Below, one piece after another: positions 49,360 through 60,869 of a DNA stretch of 64,000 bases. The DNA comes from Polynucleobacter sp. AM-26B4. Lineage in GTDB: Bacteria > Pseudomonadota > Gammaproteobacteria > Burkholderiales > Burkholderiaceae. The translations under genes were made by a program, and so were the position numbers. The number at the start of each line of letters is the position of its first letter. Within the stretch, counting starts at the first letter, position 1. The DNA is taken from contig NZ_JACVOT010000001.1 in assembly GCF_018882285.1 (NCBI RefSeq), forward strand, positions 627,916 to 691,915, in the 5' to 3' direction. The notes beneath the pieces are model-generated. The model searched no databases, was not told the DNA's origin, and worked only from the letters and a program-made list of their open reading frames with translations.

Positions 49360-50225
49360 CAATTCTGCTGTCCAGCCCAATGACGCGCAAACTGCCAAGC
49401 CACTCGTCCTGATCTTGAGCCTCTCTCTAATGCCCAAATCAAAGCTTCTGGTTTTGCTGCAGCAATTTTTTCTTCGCTCAAGCCAAAATGTTTGAGCCAG
49501 TGCGAAACGATATCAAGGTACTCATCTTGTTTTGGAGGGTAAAAAGAAATCCACAAACCAAATCTTTCAGATAAAGATATCTTCTCTTCAACCACTTCAC
49601 CAGGATGCAACTCTCCATCGGCGCCATGTTGGTAAGATTCATTGTCAGACATGTACTCAGGCAACAAATGACGACGGTTAGATGTTGCGTAAATCAAAAT
49701 ATTATCAACCTGCGCAGAAATAGAACCATCCAAAGCAGACTTCAAAGATTTATAACCTGACTCTCCATCCTCAAAAGAGAGGTCATCGCAAAAGATGATG
49801 AATTTCTCAGGTCGCGCTGCCAACAAATCAGTGAGGTCACCAAGATCTGTTAAATGTTCTTTATCGACTTCAACCAAACGCAAACCTTGCGCAGCAAACT
49901 CATTCAAAGAAGCCTTGATCAAAGATGATTTACCAGTGCCTCTAGCGCCCGTTAACAACACATTGTTAGCAGGCTTACCTTCAACAAAGTGCTTGGTATT
50001 GTTATAAATGAGATCTGTTTGACGCTCAATGTGCTGAAGGTCTTTGAATGTGATGCCAGAGATGTGATGCACAGCTTGTAGATAGCCCAACTTACCCAAG
50101 AGCGTATCTTTGCGACGCCACCTAAAAGCAACCGCAGAATTCCAATCTTTTTCTGTCAAAGATTTTGGCATCCACTCATCAAGTCTTTGCAATAGATTAT
50201 CTAAACGATCAAACTTATCAGACAT
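49359..50225 (-). CDS. DUF815 AAA-like ATPase
   Basis: This 288-residue P-loop ATPase of the DUF815 family has a role not established. Motifs are NVLLTGARGTGKSSLIKA, Walker B-like FIIFCDDLSFE, SALDGSISAQVDNILIYATSNRRHLLPEYM, and LSERFGLWISFYPP. In betaproteobacteria it regularly precedes mutT. The start codons are coupled by a one-base overlap. Confidence 0.88.
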   Translation of the reverse strand: MSDKFDRLDNLLQRLDEWMPKSLTEKDWNSAVAFRWRRKDTLLGKLGYLQAVHHISGITFKDLQHIERQTDLIYNNTKHFVEGKPANNVLLTGARGTGKSSLIKASLNEFAAQGLRLVEVDKEHLTDLGDLTDLLAARPEKFIIFCDDLSFEDGESGYKSLKSALDGSISAQVDNILIYATSNRRHLLPEYMSDNESYQHGADGELHPGEVVEEKISLSERFGLWISFYPPKQDEYLDIVSHWLKHFGLSEEKIAAAKPEALIWALERGSRSGRVAWQFARHWAGQQN

Positions 50226-50263
50226 GACTTTCCTATGATCTTTGTAAATTCAGCGGGATCGCT

Positions 50264-51499
50264 TTAAGAACGATAGTCCGCATTGATAGAAACATATTCA
50301 TGAGATAGATCGCAGGTCCAGACAGTTTGAGTCGCTTGACCTCGACCTAAGTTAGCGCGAACCGTGATTTCTGCTTGCTTCATCACACGCTGCCCATCTT
50401 CTTCTTTATATTCAGGATGACGGCCACCATCTTTGGCAACCCAAACATCATCCAACCATAACTGCACACGTCCAACATCAAGATCTGCAATACCGGCATA
50501 ACCAATCGCAGCCAAGATTCGACCTAAATTAGGATCACTGGCAAAAAATGCGGTTTTCACCAACGGTGAATGAGCAATCGCTTCAGCCACCAATTTACAT
50601 TCAGCGTCGGTCTTACCGCCTTCAATCTGAATCGTGATGAATTTAGTCGCACCCTCACCATCTCGCACAATCATTTGAGCCAATTTTTGACAAACTTCAA
50701 TCAATGCTTGGCGGAAGATGTCATGTGCCTGACCAGAAGCTGGAATCTCTACTTGGCTAGCCCCACTGGCCATGACAATGAAAGAATCATTGGTGGATGT
50801 ATCACCATCAATCGTGATGGCATTGAAAGACAAATCAGCAGCCGCTGTGGTTAATTGCTGTAATAAAGCCGGCGGTACTTTCGCATCAGTTGCCACATAG
50901 CCCAACATGGTGGCCATGTTCGGATGAATCATGCCAGCACCCTTGCTGATACCAGTCAAGGTGATGGTTTTGCCATTGATCTCAACTTGCTTCGAATATG
51001 CTTTTGCCTGAGTATCAGTGGTCATGATGGCATGAGCAGCATTGAACCAGTTATCCGCATTTAAATTGCCAATCGCTTGAGGCATACCAGCAATCACCTT
51101 TTCTACTGGCAAAGGCTCAAGAATTACTCCAGTTGAAAAAGGCAAGATTTGCTCTTTTTTCAAGCCCATCAACTTTGCTAACTCTTCACAGGTGCGCATC
51201 GCATTTTTATAACCAGGCTCACCTGTGCCTGCATTGGCGTTACCTGTGTTGATGATCAATGCTCGAATATCCGCACCACTGTTTGCTGATGCCTGTAAAT
51301 GCTCTCTACAAATTTGCACTGGCGCCGCACAAAAGCGATTTTTTGTAAAAACACCAGCAACGCTAGAGCCCTCATTGAGTTCAATGATCAGAACATCTTT
51401 GCGGCCAGGTCTTTTAATACCAGCTTCTGCATGCCCCAAACGGACACCATTCACAGGACTTAATTCACTGGCAATCGGTAATGGGGAATTCACTGGCAT
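50264..51499 (-). CDS. argJ: Bifunctional ornithine acetyltransferase / N-acetylglutamate synthase
   Basis: It recycles the acetyl group in arginine synthesis. The 411-residue precursor has [32 protein letters not shown], and the self-cleavage site [15 protein letters not shown], where the chain is cut before the Thr. It also has [19 protein letters not shown]. It follows secA by 47 bp on the same strand. Confidence 0.95.
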   Translation of the reverse strand: MPVNSPLPIASELSPVNGVRLGHAEAGIKRPGRKDVLIIELNEGSSVAGVFTKNRFCAAPVQICREHLQASANSGADIRALIINTGNANAGTGEPGYKNAMRTCEELAKLMGLKKEQILPFSTGVILEPLPVEKVIAGMPQAIGNLNADNWFNAAHAIMTTDTQAKAYSKQVEINGKTITLTGISKGAGMIHPNMATMLGYVATDAKVPPALLQQLTTAAADLSFNAITIDGDTSTNDSFIVMASGASQVEIPASGQAHDIFRQALIEVCQKLAQMIVRDGEGATKFITIQIEGGKTDAECKLVAEAIAHSPLVKTAFFASDPNLGRILAAIGYAGIADLDVGRVQLWLDDVWVAKDGGRHPEYKEEDGQRVMKQAEITVRANLGRGQATQTVWTCDLSHEYVSINADYRS

Positions 51500-51546
51500 G
51501 GTGTTTTATCTCTAAAAATGAGTCAATGATTCAAACAAACATTCAA

Positions 51547-54297
51547 TTAACTGAGCTGCCCGTGGCAGTGCTTGTATTTTTTCCCACTACCACATGGGCA
51601 AGGATCATTGCGACCCACCTTAGGGCCAGCCTGAGCAGCTTGAGGGGCCGCAGCACGTGCAGTAGGCTCATCATCTGATTGATCAGCGCTGGCATGTTGA
51701 TACTGAACACCCTTCACATCCGCCAAATCTTCTTGGATGGATTCTGAGGCACGCTCTAACTCTTCAGCAGTTTCAATTCTGACCACCATGATGGTGCGAG
51801 TCACCTCTAACTTCACTGTGTCTAGCAAGCGAGCAAATAATTCAAATGCTTCACGGCGATATTCTTGCTTAGGATCTTTTTGTGCATAGCCACGCAGATG
51901 AATACCCTGACGCAAATGATCCAAAGCGGCTAAATGCTCTCTCCAAGAAGTATCTAGAGCATACAAAATCACTGAACATTCAAACTTAGCAAAAGATTCT
52001 CTACCGACCAATTCAACTTTTGCATCGTAAAGACTCTTAGCGCTTTCCAATACTTTGGCAAGCAGATCTTCCGGCTCGATAGTGTCTGCAGCATCAATGA
52101 TGGCTTGTAAGTCAACTGATAAGCCCCAATCGTTCGATAACACTTGCTGCAATCCAGCAACATCCCACTGCTCAATCACTGACTCGTCAGGAATATGATC
52201 ATGGAACAAATCTGTGAAATATGATTCACGCAAGTTAGCAACTAAATCACCAACATCTTTTGATTCAAGAACCTCATTACGCAAACGATAAACTTCTTTA
52301 CGCTGATCATTGGCCACATCGTCGTATTGCAATAACTGCTTACGAATATCAAAGTTTCTAGCTTCCACTTTGCGCTGTGCAGACTCAATTGAGCGAGTCA
52401 CCATGCCGGCTTCAATTGGCTCACCCTCAGGCATGCGCAATCGATCCATGATGGACTTCAGACGCTCACCAGCAAAGATGCGCAGCAAAGCATCATCCAA
52501 TGACAAATAGAATCTTGATGAACCTGGGTCACCCTGACGCGCAGCACGACCTCTTAATTGGTTATCAACACGACGACTTTCATGACGCTCAGTACCGATG
52601 ATATGCAAACCACCTGCACTCACCACGTGGTCGTGCAAACCTTGCCATTCATCATGCAACTGTTTAATGCGAGCAGCTTTATCTTGTGCAGAAATCGCAG
52701 CATCTTGCTCAATCAAGCCAGCTTGTTTTTCAACGTTACCGCCCAACACAATATCCGTGCCTCGACCAGCCATGTTGGTTGCGATGGTGATCATCTTTGG
52801 ACGACCCGCTTGCGCAATGATTTCAGCTTCTTTGGCGTGTTGTTTTGCGTTCAATACTTGATGAGGCAATTTAGCCTTATCCAATAATGATGAAATTAAC
52901 TCTGAGTTTTCAATCGATGTGGTACCAACCAACACTGGTTGACCGCGCTCATAGCAATCTTGGATATCTTTGATAACAGCGTTGTAACGCTCCATCGATG
53001 AACGATAGATTTGATCTTGTCTATCAATTCTGGCATTGACGCGATTAGGAGGAACAATCACTGTCTCCAAACCATAGATCTCTTGGAACTCATAAGCTTC
53101 TGTATCAGCTGTACCCGTCATACCAGCAAGCTTGCTGTACATACGGAAATAGTTCTGGAAGGTGATCGTCGCCAAGGTGCGATTTTCGTGCTGAATCGCC
53201 ACACCCTCTTTTGCCTCAACCGCTTGATGCAAACCATCTGACCAACGACGTCCTTGCATGAGTCGTCCGGTGAATTCATCAACAATGACAACTTCACCAT
53301 TTTGTACAACGTAATGCTGATCTTTATTAAATAGTGTGTGAGCTCTTAAAGCAGCATACACATGGTGCATCAAAGTGATGTTTTGAGGAGCATACAAAGA
53401 CTCCCCTTCTTTGATCAAACCAATTTGAGCCAAAGCAATCTCAGCCTTTTCGTGACCCACTTCAGTCAAAAATACTTGGTGAGATTTTTCATCAACAATG
53501 TAGTCACCTGGGGTGATAACACCTGAGCCGTCTGCTTTTTCTTCGCCGTACTGACGAGTTAAATATTGTGGCAATGCATTCATCGCCACATAAATTTCTG
53601 TGTGATCTTCCGCTTGACCAGAAATAATCAAAGGCGTGCGTGCCTCGTCAATCAAAATTGAGTCAACTTCGTCAACGATGGCGTATGCCAAACCACGCTG
53701 CACACGCTGATCCAATTCTTGAATCATGTTGTCGCGCAAATAGTCAAAACCAAATTCGTTATTTGTTCCGTAGGTGATATCTGAGTTGTAAGCTTTTTTC
53801 TTGGCCTCGTGTTCCATTTGTGACAAATTAATGCCAACACTTAGACCCAAGAAGTTATAGAGCTTTGCCATCCACTCAGCATCACGCTCTGCTAAGTAAT
53901 CGTTGACCGTCACAACGTGAACACCTTTACCTGTTAAGGCGTTCAGATACACAGGGAGAGTTGCGGTCAAGGTTTTACCTTCACCGGTTCTCATTTCAGA
54001 GATTTTTCCTTGGTGAAGAGCCAAGCCACCAATCATCTGAACATCAAAATGACGCATGTTCATGACACGCTTGCTGGCCTCACGAACAACCGCAAAAGCC
54101 TCAGGCAAGATTTCATCAATTGTTTGGCCTGCAGCCAGTTTTGACTTGAATTCAGCTGTCTTTGCTTGCAATGCAGCATCGTCAAGCGAGGCGATGCCCT
54201 GCTCCAGACTATTAATCTGAGCGACAATGCGCTTATATTGTTTTAAGAGTCGATCGTTTCGACTGCCAAATATTTTCTTAAGAAGACCAGTAACCAT
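51547..54297 (-). CDS. secA: Preprotein translocase ATPase SecA
   Basis: This motor drives proteins through SecYEG. The 916-residue protein has [21 protein letters not shown] (Walker A), [35 protein letters not shown], and [20 protein letters not shown] zinc-binding end [14 protein letters not shown] binds SecB and lipids. Its ATG (54297-54295) shares two bases with the ATG of the divergent DUF721 gene. Confidence 0.97.
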   Translation of the reverse strand: MVTGLLKKIFGSRNDRLLKQYKRIVAQINSLEQGIASLDDAALQAKTAEFKSKLAAGQTIDEILPEAFAVVREASKRVMNMRHFDVQMIGGLALHQGKISEMRTGEGKTLTATLPVYLNALTGKGVHVVTVNDYLAERDAEWMAKLYNFLGLSVGINLSQMEHEAKKKAYNSDITYGTNNEFGFDYLRDNMIQELDQRVQRGLAYAIVDEVDSILIDEARTPLIISGQAEDHTEIYVAMNALPQYLTRQYGEEKADGSGVITPGDYIVDEKSHQVFLTEVGHEKAEIALAQIGLIKEGESLYAPQNITLMHHVYAALRAHTLFNKDQHYVVQNGEVVIVDEFTGRLMQGRRWSDGLHQAVEAKEGVAIQHENRTLATITFQNYFRMYSKLAGMTGTADTEAYEFQEIYGLETVIVPPNRVNARIDRQDQIYRSSMERYNAVIKDIQDCYERGQPVLVGTTSIENSELISSLLDKAKLPHQVLNAKQHAKEAEIIAQAGRPKMITIATNMAGRGTDIVLGGNVEKQAGLIEQDAAISAQDKAARIKQLHDEWQGLHDHVVSAGGLHIIGTERHESRRVDNQLRGRAARQGDPGSSRFYLSLDDALLRIFAGERLKSIMDRLRMPEGEPIEAGMVTRSIESAQRKVEARNFDIRKQLLQYDDVANDQRKEVYRLRNEVLESKDVGDLVANLRESYFTDLFHDHIPDESVIEQWDVAGLQQVLSNDWGLSVDLQAIIDAADTIEPEDLLAKVLESAKSLYDAKVELVGRESFAKFECSVILYALDTSWREHLAALDHLRQGIHLRGYAQKDPKQEYRREAFELFARLLDTVKLEVTRTIMVVRIETAEELERASESIQEDLADVKGVQYQHASADQSDDEPTARAAAPQAAQAGPKVGRNDPCPCGSGKKYKHCHGQLS

Positions 54298-54820
54298 GAC
54301 TTTTGCGAGGAAATTTAAGCCTCAAAGTTTAGCACCCAGACGGACATCTGCGAATGCCCGTGATGCATTAGCTTGCATTGAAAAAAATACCCCTCTGGGA
54401 GACCTGCTGCAAAGGGCAGAAAACAATCTTTTAGTTCAGCAAGCGATTGACCTGAGCCTCAATCAAAATGGGCTTCAGAAGGCTATTGGCTTGGTTAAAG
54501 CAGGTGGCTTTTCAGATGAAACAGGGCAATTGACCCTGTTGGTATCAAATGCAGCCATTGCAACCCGAATCAGTCAAAAAGCCCCCTCAATACTCTTAAA
54601 ACTTCAAGAACAAGGTTATCAAGCCCGTTCTTTGGCCGTTAAACAGGCTCCTGGAGGGCTTGGAATACCAGCCCCAAACAAGGTTCAAAGCACTGAAAAA
54701 CCCCCTGTTTTTCCCTCAAGCGCTGAAAAATCTTGGTCTAAATTGATGAATCAGCTCGATGAAAGTTCTCCGCTGCGGATCGCGGTTGAAAAACTCTTAA
54801 AAAATCGGAAAAAAGGCTGA
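54296..54820 (+). CDS. DUF721 (DciA-like) protein
   Basis: This 174-residue basic protein carries a DUF721-type domain in the middle ([47 protein letters not shown]), followed by a Pro/Ser/Lys-rich tail. DUF721 includes DciA, a replicative-helicase operator in many bacteria; that role is only inferred here. ATG 54296 is the only plausible start and overlaps the secA start head to head. It is convergent with lpxC. Confidence 0.75.
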   Translation: MTFARKFKPQSLAPRRTSANARDALACIEKNTPLGDLLQRAENNLLVQQAIDLSLNQNGLQKAIGLVKAGGFSDETGQLTLLVSNAAIATRISQKAPSILLKLQEQGYQARSLAVKQAPGGLGIPAPNKVQSTEKPPVFPSSAEKSWSKLMNQLDESSPLRIAVEKLLKNRKKG

Positions 54821-54841
54821 TTTGCCTAATTTTTAGGCAAA
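54808..54841 (-). terminator. Hairpin at the lpxC/DUF721 convergent ends
   Basis: TTTGCCTAA / TTAGGCAAA with a 3-nt loop (54821-54841) includes the lpxC stop codon. On the minus strand it is followed after five bases by T6, so it probably ends lpxC transcription. Confidence 0.6.
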
Positions 54842-55747
54842 CAAAGGCTTATTTTTTAATTGATAAGCTTGTGGCGCACTGGCTTCGTCAAAGCCTTTTA
54901 TTTCATAACTTGTTGGGTCTGCAAATAAAGCTCTGAGCAATGCATTGTTCAAAGCATGGCCTGACTTCTCTGCAATATAAGCGCCCACAATTGGATGGCC
55001 TGCTAAATACAAATCACCAATCGCATCCAAAATCTTATGACGCACGAATTCATCGTCATATCGCAATTCTTCATTATTTAAAATTCTGTGCTCATCCAAC
55101 ACAATCGCGTTATCCAAACTACCGCCGCGAGCTAAACCCATTTCGCGCAGAGCTTCTACTTCATGAGCAAAACCAAATGTTCTGGCTCTTCCAATTTCTC
55201 TTGCATACGTGCTGTCTGCAAAATCAATCACATGTCTTTGACCAGTCTTATCGACTGCAGGGTGTTTGAAATCAATCGTGAAATCTAACTTGAATCCATC
55301 GAAAGGTTCCAAGCGTGCCAATTTGCCAGCTTCTCTGATTTCAACTGGCTTTTTAATCACAATGAACTGACGAGGAGCTTCTTGCTCTTGAAGGCCTGCT
55401 GATTCGATTAAAAATAAAAATGAAGCTGCGCTGCCATCCATGATAGGCACTTCTTCACAATCTAATTCAATGATCAAGTTATCAATGCCAAGACCTGCGC
55501 AACCGGATAACAAATGTTCTACGGTAGAAACTCGAGTGTCGCCATTTTGTAACACCGTGGCCAAACGTGTATCAGTCACCAAGTGAGCATCAGCCTTGAT
55601 GCCAGGGGCATTGGGTAAATCGACTCGATGAAAAATAATGCCTGTATTAATTGGTGCAGGTATTAATTTAAGCGTCACCTTGCGGCCCGTGTGTAATCCA
55701 ATACCAACGGTTTTAACAGGGGCTGCAATGGTGCGCTGTTTCAACAT
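54833..55747 (-). CDS. lpxC: UDP-3-O-acyl-N-acetylglucosamine deacetylase
   Basis: This zinc enzyme performs the committed step of lipid A synthesis. The 304-residue protein has [38 protein letters not shown] (zinc His), [14 protein letters not shown]-like [11 protein letters not shown], and [18 protein letters not shown] with further zinc ligands. A catalytic-type His lies in [13 protein letters not shown]. Its place downstream of ftsZ is standard. Confidence 0.96.
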   Translation of the reverse strand: MLKQRTIAAPVKTVGIGLHTGRKVTLKLIPAPINTGIIFHRVDLPNAPGIKADAHLVTDTRLATVLQNGDTRVSTVEHLLSGCAGLGIDNLIIELDCEEVPIMDGSAASFLFLIESAGLQEQEAPRQFIVIKKPVEIREAGKLARLEPFDGFKLDFTIDFKHPAVDKTGQRHVIDFADSTYAREIGRARTFGFAHEVEALREMGLARGGSLDNAIVLDEHRILNNEELRYDDEFVRHKILDAIGDLYLAGHPIVGAYIAEKSGHALNNALLRALFADPTSYEIKGFDEASAPQAYQLKNKPLFA

Positions 55748-55761
55748 GATTTATCTATAGA

Positions 55762-56262
55762 TTAAAGTGCTTTTAGTGCAGAAGCCGCATCACTCACTTC
55801 AAACTTACCAGCCGCTTCAACAGCCAAATGCTTCACTACGCCATTATCAACAATCATCAAATAACGTTGTGAACGAACACCCATACCACGAGCTGTTAAG
55901 TCAAATTCCAAACCAAGCTTCTTGGTCAATTCTGCTGCGCCGTCTGCCATCATGCGAACTTTTCCGTTCACCTTTTGGTCTTTACCCCAGGCACCCATCA
56001 CAAATGCATCATTCACTGATAAGCACCAAATTTCGTCAACGCCCTTGGCTTTGATCGCATCAAAGTTAGCCACGTAACCTGGCACGTGCTGAGCTGAGCA
56101 TGTTGGTGTGAATGCACCTGGCAAGCCAAAAATAACAATCTTTTTACCTGCTGTTAATTTGCTCACTTCAAAAGCATTTGGTCCTACAGAACAACCTTCT
56201 GTAGCAACTTCTAAAAATTCATGAATTGTGGCGTTTGGTAATTGTTGTCCTACTGCAATCAT
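55762..56262 (-). CDS. Peroxiredoxin, Prx5-like
   Basis: This thiol peroxidase reduces hydrogen or alkyl peroxides. The 166-residue protein has GLPGAFTPTCSAQHVPGY with the peroxidatic Cys in TPTCS, and the Arg-bearing GVRSQRYLMIVDNGVV. ATG 56262 sits 6 nt after GGAGA; a start at 56274 would be too close. In betaproteobacteria this gene is commonly found between ftsZ and lpxC. Confidence 0.92.
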   Translation of the reverse strand: MIAVGQQLPNATIHEFLEVATEGCSVGPNAFEVSKLTAGKKIVIFGLPGAFTPTCSAQHVPGYVANFDAIKAKGVDEIWCLSVNDAFVMGAWGKDQKVNGKVRMMADGAAELTKKLGLEFDLTARGMGVRSQRYLMIVDNGVVKHLAVEAAGKFEVSDAASALKAL

Positions 56263-56352
56263 TGTCTTCTCCATTGAATAAGGGTCTTTAAATTAACTAA
56301 TTTAAATAGTAATTTTTGTTTATAACTATTGGCATTTATTTTTGCCAGAACA

Positions 56353-56425
56353 CCGATGGTATCGCATGCGTCGTCATTTCGCAGGAGGCGCGTTACCACC
56401 GGCATCTGTATGCCATTGTTTTTTA
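56353..56425 (+). other. Structured intergenic segment between ftsZ and the peroxiredoxin gene
   Basis: An imperfect 14-bp inverted repeat (56353-56366 with 56389-56402, 11 pairs) is followed by a small stem GGCAT/ATGCC (56401-56414). On plus that stem leads into ATTGTTTTTTAT. Read on plus this looks like a small structured RNA end with a terminator, although both neighbours are on minus. No promoter is certain. Confidence 0.35.
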
Positions 56426-56451
56426 TACTTTTTTCTAATTACGACTAATTC

Positions 56452-57762
56452 TTAATCAGCTTGCTTACGTAAAAAAGCTGGAATATCGTAGTAATCAGCA
56501 CCCTTATCCATCATTGCTTGCGCTTCTGGTGAACTATTTGCGCCCAAACGCGGCTCATTTGATTCACGATTGCTGCGAAACACTTTTGGCACATCATATT
56601 TTGCATAATCACTGGCAGATCCCACCGGCATCGCTGGCGCAGTCATGCTTGCGGCATTAACGTTGCTGGCTGTATTTGCCATAGCCATGGTTGCTGTTGC
56701 ACTTTGTGGTGCGAAAGTACTTAAATCAGCCATGGTTGGTGCTGCATCATAAGTGCCTGTGGCTTGTGTATTACGCCAAATAACTTCAGGCTGCTTTTCT
56801 TTGCGCTTGCCACCATTTAAACCAGTAGCAACCACTGTGACACGCAAAGCATCACCCAAGCTTTCATCGTAAACGGTACCGAAGATCACTGTGGCATCTT
56901 CAGCAGCATATCCACGAATGGCGCCCATTACTTCACGAGTCTCTGACAACTTCAATGAACGGCTTGCTGTGATGTTCACCAACACGCCACGTGCACCTGA
57001 TAAATCAACACCTTCAAGCAATGGTGATGCAACAGCAGCTTCAGCAGCTAAACGAGCACGATCCATACCAGAAACAGTGGCTGTTCCCATCATGGCTTTA
57101 CCTTGCTCACTCATCACTGTTTTAACGTCTTCAAAGTCGACGTTAATCAAACCTTGCTCGTTGATGATTTCAGCGATACCGGCAACAGCGTTGTGCAATA
57201 CATCATCTGCACAACCAAAGGCCTTGTCCATCTCAGCATCTTCACCCATGACTTCAAATAGTTTTTCATTAAGAACAACAATTAATGAATCTACATAGTT
57301 TTCAATTTCATGAGCACCAGCTTCAGCCACTTTGCCACGCTTAGCACCTTCAAAATCAAATGGCTTGCTGATCACGCCAACAGTCAAGATACCCATTTCT
57401 TTTGCAACTTGAGCAACCACTGGACCTGCGCCTGTGCCTGTACCACCACCCATACCGGCTGTGATAAAGACCATGTGTGCACCTTGCAATGCATCAGCAA
57501 TGCGTGCCTTAGCTTCAACAGCAGAAGATGCACCTACTTCAGGCTTGGCACCAGCACCTAAACCTGTTGCACCCAACTGAATATTGACGCTTGCTTTAGA
57601 ACGTTGAAGTGCACCTGCATCTGTGTTCATGCAAATGAACTCAACACCTTGTACACCACGACGAATCATGTGCTGCACAGCGTTACCGCCTGCACCGCCC
57701 ACGCCGACCACTTTAATGATGGTCTTACCCGCCGGTTCTGCATCTAACATTTCAAATTCCAT
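56452..57762 (-). CDS. ftsZ: Cell division GTPase FtsZ
   Basis: This tubulin-like protein forms the Z ring. The 436-residue protein has KVVGVGGAGGNAV, the tubulin signature GGGTGTGAGP (about 106-115) and NVDFEDVK. A long linker (about 330-420) ends in the conserved tail YDIPAFLRKQAD that binds FtsA and ZipA-type partners. The start follows AAGGAGG closely. Confidence 0.97.
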   Translation of the reverse strand: MEFEMLDAEPAGKTIIKVVGVGGAGGNAVQHMIRRGVQGVEFICMNTDAGALQRSKASVNIQLGATGLGAGAKPEVGASSAVEAKARIADALQGAHMVFITAGMGGGTGTGAGPVVAQVAKEMGILTVGVISKPFDFEGAKRGKVAEAGAHEIENYVDSLIVVLNEKLFEVMGEDAEMDKAFGCADDVLHNAVAGIAEIINEQGLINVDFEDVKTVMSEQGKAMMGTATVSGMDRARLAAEAAVASPLLEGVDLSGARGVLVNITASRSLKLSETREVMGAIRGYAAEDATVIFGTVYDESLGDALRVTVVATGLNGGKRKEKQPEVIWRNTQATGTYDAAPTMADLSTFAPQSATATMAMANTASNVNAASMTAPAMPVGSASDYAKYDVPKVFRSNRESNEPRLGANSSPEAQAMMDKGADYYDIPAFLRKQAD

Positions 57763-57832
57763 ACTACCTCCTTATAACTACGGTTGACGACGACAAAAAT
57801 AAAACTAAAAATCTTCTAATACTTCTAAATTC

Positions 57833-59071
57833 TTAAAAATTTCCCATGAACCACTCGCGCATACGCGCCATGATGTTTTGTATGGTTCCAGATTGCGCAA
57901 CTCGGCGACCACGCACTAACTGCACACGCCCCTCCATCAACAAACCTAAACCTGTTGAATATCTTGGGCTTCTTAAAATTTCACTCAAATGTCCTTTGTA
58001 CTCAGGGAAACCAACGCGCGCTGGCTTAGCAAAAACTTCTTCTGCCAATTCAACAACTCCCGGCATCAAGGCCGTGCCGCCAGTTAAAACAATTCCTGAA
58101 GAAACCAAATCTTCCATGCCTGATTCGCGCACCACTTGACGAACCAAACTCAATAACTCTTCAACACGTGGCTCGATCACTGCAGATAAAGCTTGGCGTG
58201 ACATAGAGCGAGCTTCGCGATCACCAACACCCGGAACCTCAATGGTTTCATTTGGGTTGGCCATGCTTTGGCGTGCAATACCAAAATGAATTTTGAGATC
58301 TTCTGCATCGATGGTTGGAGTGCGCAACGCCATTGCAATGTCATTGGTGATTTGATCGCCAGCAATTGGAATCACTGCCGTGTGACGGATCGCTCCTTGA
58401 CTAAAAATCGCGATATCGGTTGTACCGCCACCGATATCCACCAACACAACACCCAATTCTTTTTCATCTTCGGTTAAGACCGCAACACTTGAAGCCAAAG
58501 GTTGCAAAATCAGATCATTCACTTCTAGACCACAACGACGCACACACTTCACAATGTTTTGCGCAGCACTGACCGCACCAGTGACGATGTGCACCTTGAC
58601 CTCTAAGCGAATACCGCTCATACCAATTGGTTCTCGCACATCTTCTTGTCCATCAATGATGAATTCTTGAGTGAGGATGTGAAGGATTTGTTGATCAGTT
58701 GGAATATTGATTGCTTTAGCTGTTTCAATTACTCGCTCAACATCACCCGCAGACACTTCTTTGTCACGGATTGCCACCATACCTGTTGAATTAAAACTGT
58801 GAATGTGGTTTCCAGCGATGCCTGTGAACACTTGCGCAATGCGACGATCAGCCATCACCTCAGCTTCTTCAAGCGCTTTTTGAATAGACTGAACAGTGGC
58901 CTCAATATTGACGACCACACCTTTTTTCAATCCTTTAGAACTGACTTGACCAAGACCCACGACATTGAATTGACCATCTGGATTTAACTCAGCCACCAAA
59001 GCAACCACTTTGGATGTGCCAATATCCAAACCAACAATTAAATCTTTTGTGTCTTTACTGATAACGCTCAC
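57833..59071 (-). CDS. ftsA: Cell division protein FtsA
   Basis: This actin-like protein ties FtsZ filaments to the membrane. The 412-residue protein has LIVGLDIGTSKVVALVAE, GVVLVDIGGGTTDIAIF and IVLTGGTALMPGVVELAEE, plus a C-terminal amphipathic helix IMARMREWFMGNF for membrane binding. It overlaps ftsQ by 4 bp. Confidence 0.96.
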   Translation of the reverse strand: MSVISKDTKDLIVGLDIGTSKVVALVAELNPDGQFNVVGLGQVSSKGLKKGVVVNIEATVQSIQKALEEAEVMADRRIAQVFTGIAGNHIHSFNSTGMVAIRDKEVSAGDVERVIETAKAINIPTDQQILHILTQEFIIDGQEDVREPIGMSGIRLEVKVHIVTGAVSAAQNIVKCVRRCGLEVNDLILQPLASSVAVLTEDEKELGVVLVDIGGGTTDIAIFSQGAIRHTAVIPIAGDQITNDIAMALRTPTIDAEDLKIHFGIARQSMANPNETIEVPGVGDREARSMSRQALSAVIEPRVEELLSLVRQVVRESGMEDLVSSGIVLTGGTALMPGVVELAEEVFAKPARVGFPEYKGHLSEILRSPRYSTGLGLLMEGRVQLVRGRRVAQSGTIQNIMARMREWFMGNF

Positions 59072-59886
59072 AGTTTTTTTCCTATATTGATGGCATAGCC
59101 ATTGGCATAACGAAGGTCAATTGAATCAACTCGCTGACCCCATTTCTCTTGAACCTGTGGCCAACTCTTAATCAAACGCTCAACACTTAATTGAATCTGC
59201 TTTGCATCGCGCTCATCCAGCTCTCGACCCAATTCAATATTCAAGTTATTACTCAATTTGGCTCTCCAGGCATAGCGGGAAGAGAGCTCAAGACTTTTCA
59301 CACTCGCTTGCCAGGGCTCAAACCAAAGATTCAGCTGCTGGTATTTTCTAAAGACCTCTTTATTACTTCCCTCTGGACCGCTGAATCTCAACAATGAAGC
59401 GCTGTCCTCTGCTTCTGCCATATTTGCGATAAATACTTCACCAAAGGTGTTGATTAATTTGGGCGTTTCACCAACCCACACTCCCAAAGCTTGATGTTCT
59501 TCGATCGCCACCACAATTCCGTTAGGCCATTCACGACGCACACTGGCTCGACGCACCCAAGGCATCGTCTCAAAGGCCTGTCTTGCTTGATCCAAACGAA
59601 TCGTGAAAAAATTACCCTTCACTTGATCTAAAGCACGGGTTTTAATTGTTGGTAAATTCACATGCTTGAGTTCACGACCATTCAATGACTCAACTGTTAA
59701 GTGATTCAAAGTGAACACTGGTTTTTGACCTAACCAGAATAGAAGCCATCCACACGTCACCAACAAAGCAATCAATAACAACAAATTTGCCATCGCACGC
59801 ATCATCTTGGCGTGATTCCAGATCGGGCCAAACACCGTGGCACTCATAGAACCTAAAAAGCTGAAGAAGATGCGCAAGAATTTCAT
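59068..59886 (-). CDS. ftsQ: Cell division protein FtsQ
   Basis: This bitopic divisome protein recruits FtsB/FtsL. The 272-residue protein has one membrane helix (about 32-52, [19 protein letters not shown]). A POTRA domain follows with [19 protein letters not shown] and [20 protein letters not shown], then the beta domain with [21 protein letters not shown]. It overlaps ddl and ftsA by 4 bp each. Confidence 0.93.
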   Translation of the reverse strand: MKFLRIFFSFLGSMSATVFGPIWNHAKMMRAMANLLLLIALLVTCGWLLFWLGQKPVFTLNHLTVESLNGRELKHVNLPTIKTRALDQVKGNFFTIRLDQARQAFETMPWVRRASVRREWPNGIVVAIEEHQALGVWVGETPKLINTFGEVFIANMAEAEDSASLLRFSGPEGSNKEVFRKYQQLNLWFEPWQASVKSLELSSRYAWRAKLSNNLNIELGRELDERDAKQIQLSVERLIKSWPQVQEKWGQRVDSIDLRYANGYAINIGKKL

Positions 59887-60869
59887 GAATGAATACCTGC
59901 CTTACTTAATAGCCACAACACCAAATCAGCATATTCAACACCGGCTGCTTTAGCCGCCATTGGCACCAATGAATGACCAGTCATACCAGGCGCTGTATTC
60001 ATTTCTAGTAGATAAGGTTGATTGGTCTTGCGATCAATCATCACGTCCGCACGACCCCAACCTTTACAGCCCAAGGCACGGTATGCACTCAAAGCAAGTT
60101 CTTGTACTTTTGTCTCAAGCGCCAAATCCAAACCTGTTGGGCACAAGTACTTGGTGTCGTCTGAAAAATATTTATTGTGATAATCGTAATTAGAGTCTGG
60201 GGCCACGATTCTGATGACCGGCAATGCTCGCGCATTCTCGCCATCGCCAACGATTGGACAAGTTAGCTCTTCACCGATGATGCATTGCTCAGCCATCACA
60301 TCACGATCTAACTTCGCCGCCAACGCATACGCTGCCGGCAAATCTTCTGCCTTCGTGACTTTGCTCAAACCAAGAGATGAACCCTCTCTGGCTGGCTTGA
60401 CAATGATCGGTAGTCCAAGATCTTGGATAATTTTTTGCCAATCACTCTTGGCATTTAACATTGCAAATCGAGGAGTGGCCAAATCAAAGCTGGACCATAA
60501 TCGCTTGGTCGCTTGTTTATCAATCGCAAGAGCAGAAGCCAATACACCACTGCCGGTATAAGGCAAATTCATTTGCTCCAGCAGACCTTGCATCGTGCCG
60601 TCTTCACCATAACGACCATGGAGGGCAATGAAGACTCGATCAAATTTCTGCGCGACTAATTCTGTGATGGCTTGTTGGCCTGAATCAAAAGCATGAGCAT
60701 TCACACCCTTTGAAATCAAAGCATCTAAAACACCTTTGCCTGACATCAAAGAAATATCTCTTTCACCCGATTTACCGCCAAGCAACACTCCGACCTTGCC
60801 CAAGGTAGCAACATTCACTTGTGACAAATCTTTTTGTACCTCTTCGCTCCAATTAATCAGATTAGGCAT
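59883..60869 (-). CDS. ddl: D-alanine--D-alanine ligase
   Basis: It joins two D-Ala residues for the peptidoglycan stem peptide. The 328-residue ATP-grasp enzyme has [50 protein letters not shown], and [22 protein letters not shown] 60869 follows AGGAGG and overlaps murC by 8 bp; a longer frame to 60917 lies within murC. Confidence 0.95.
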   Translation of the reverse strand: MPNLINWSEEVQKDLSQVNVATLGKVGVLLGGKSGERDISLMSGKGVLDALISKGVNAHAFDSGQQAITELVAQKFDRVFIALHGRYGEDGTMQGLLEQMNLPYTGSGVLASALAIDKQATKRLWSSFDLATPRFAMLNAKSDWQKIIQDLGLPIIVKPAREGSSLGLSKVTKAEDLPAAYALAAKLDRDVMAEQCIIGEELTCPIVGDGENARALPVIRIVAPDSNYDYHNKYFSDDTKYLCPTGLDLALETKVQELALSAYRALGCKGWGRADVMIDRKTNQPYLLEMNTAPGMTGHSLVPMAAKAAGVEYADLVLWLLSKAGIHS

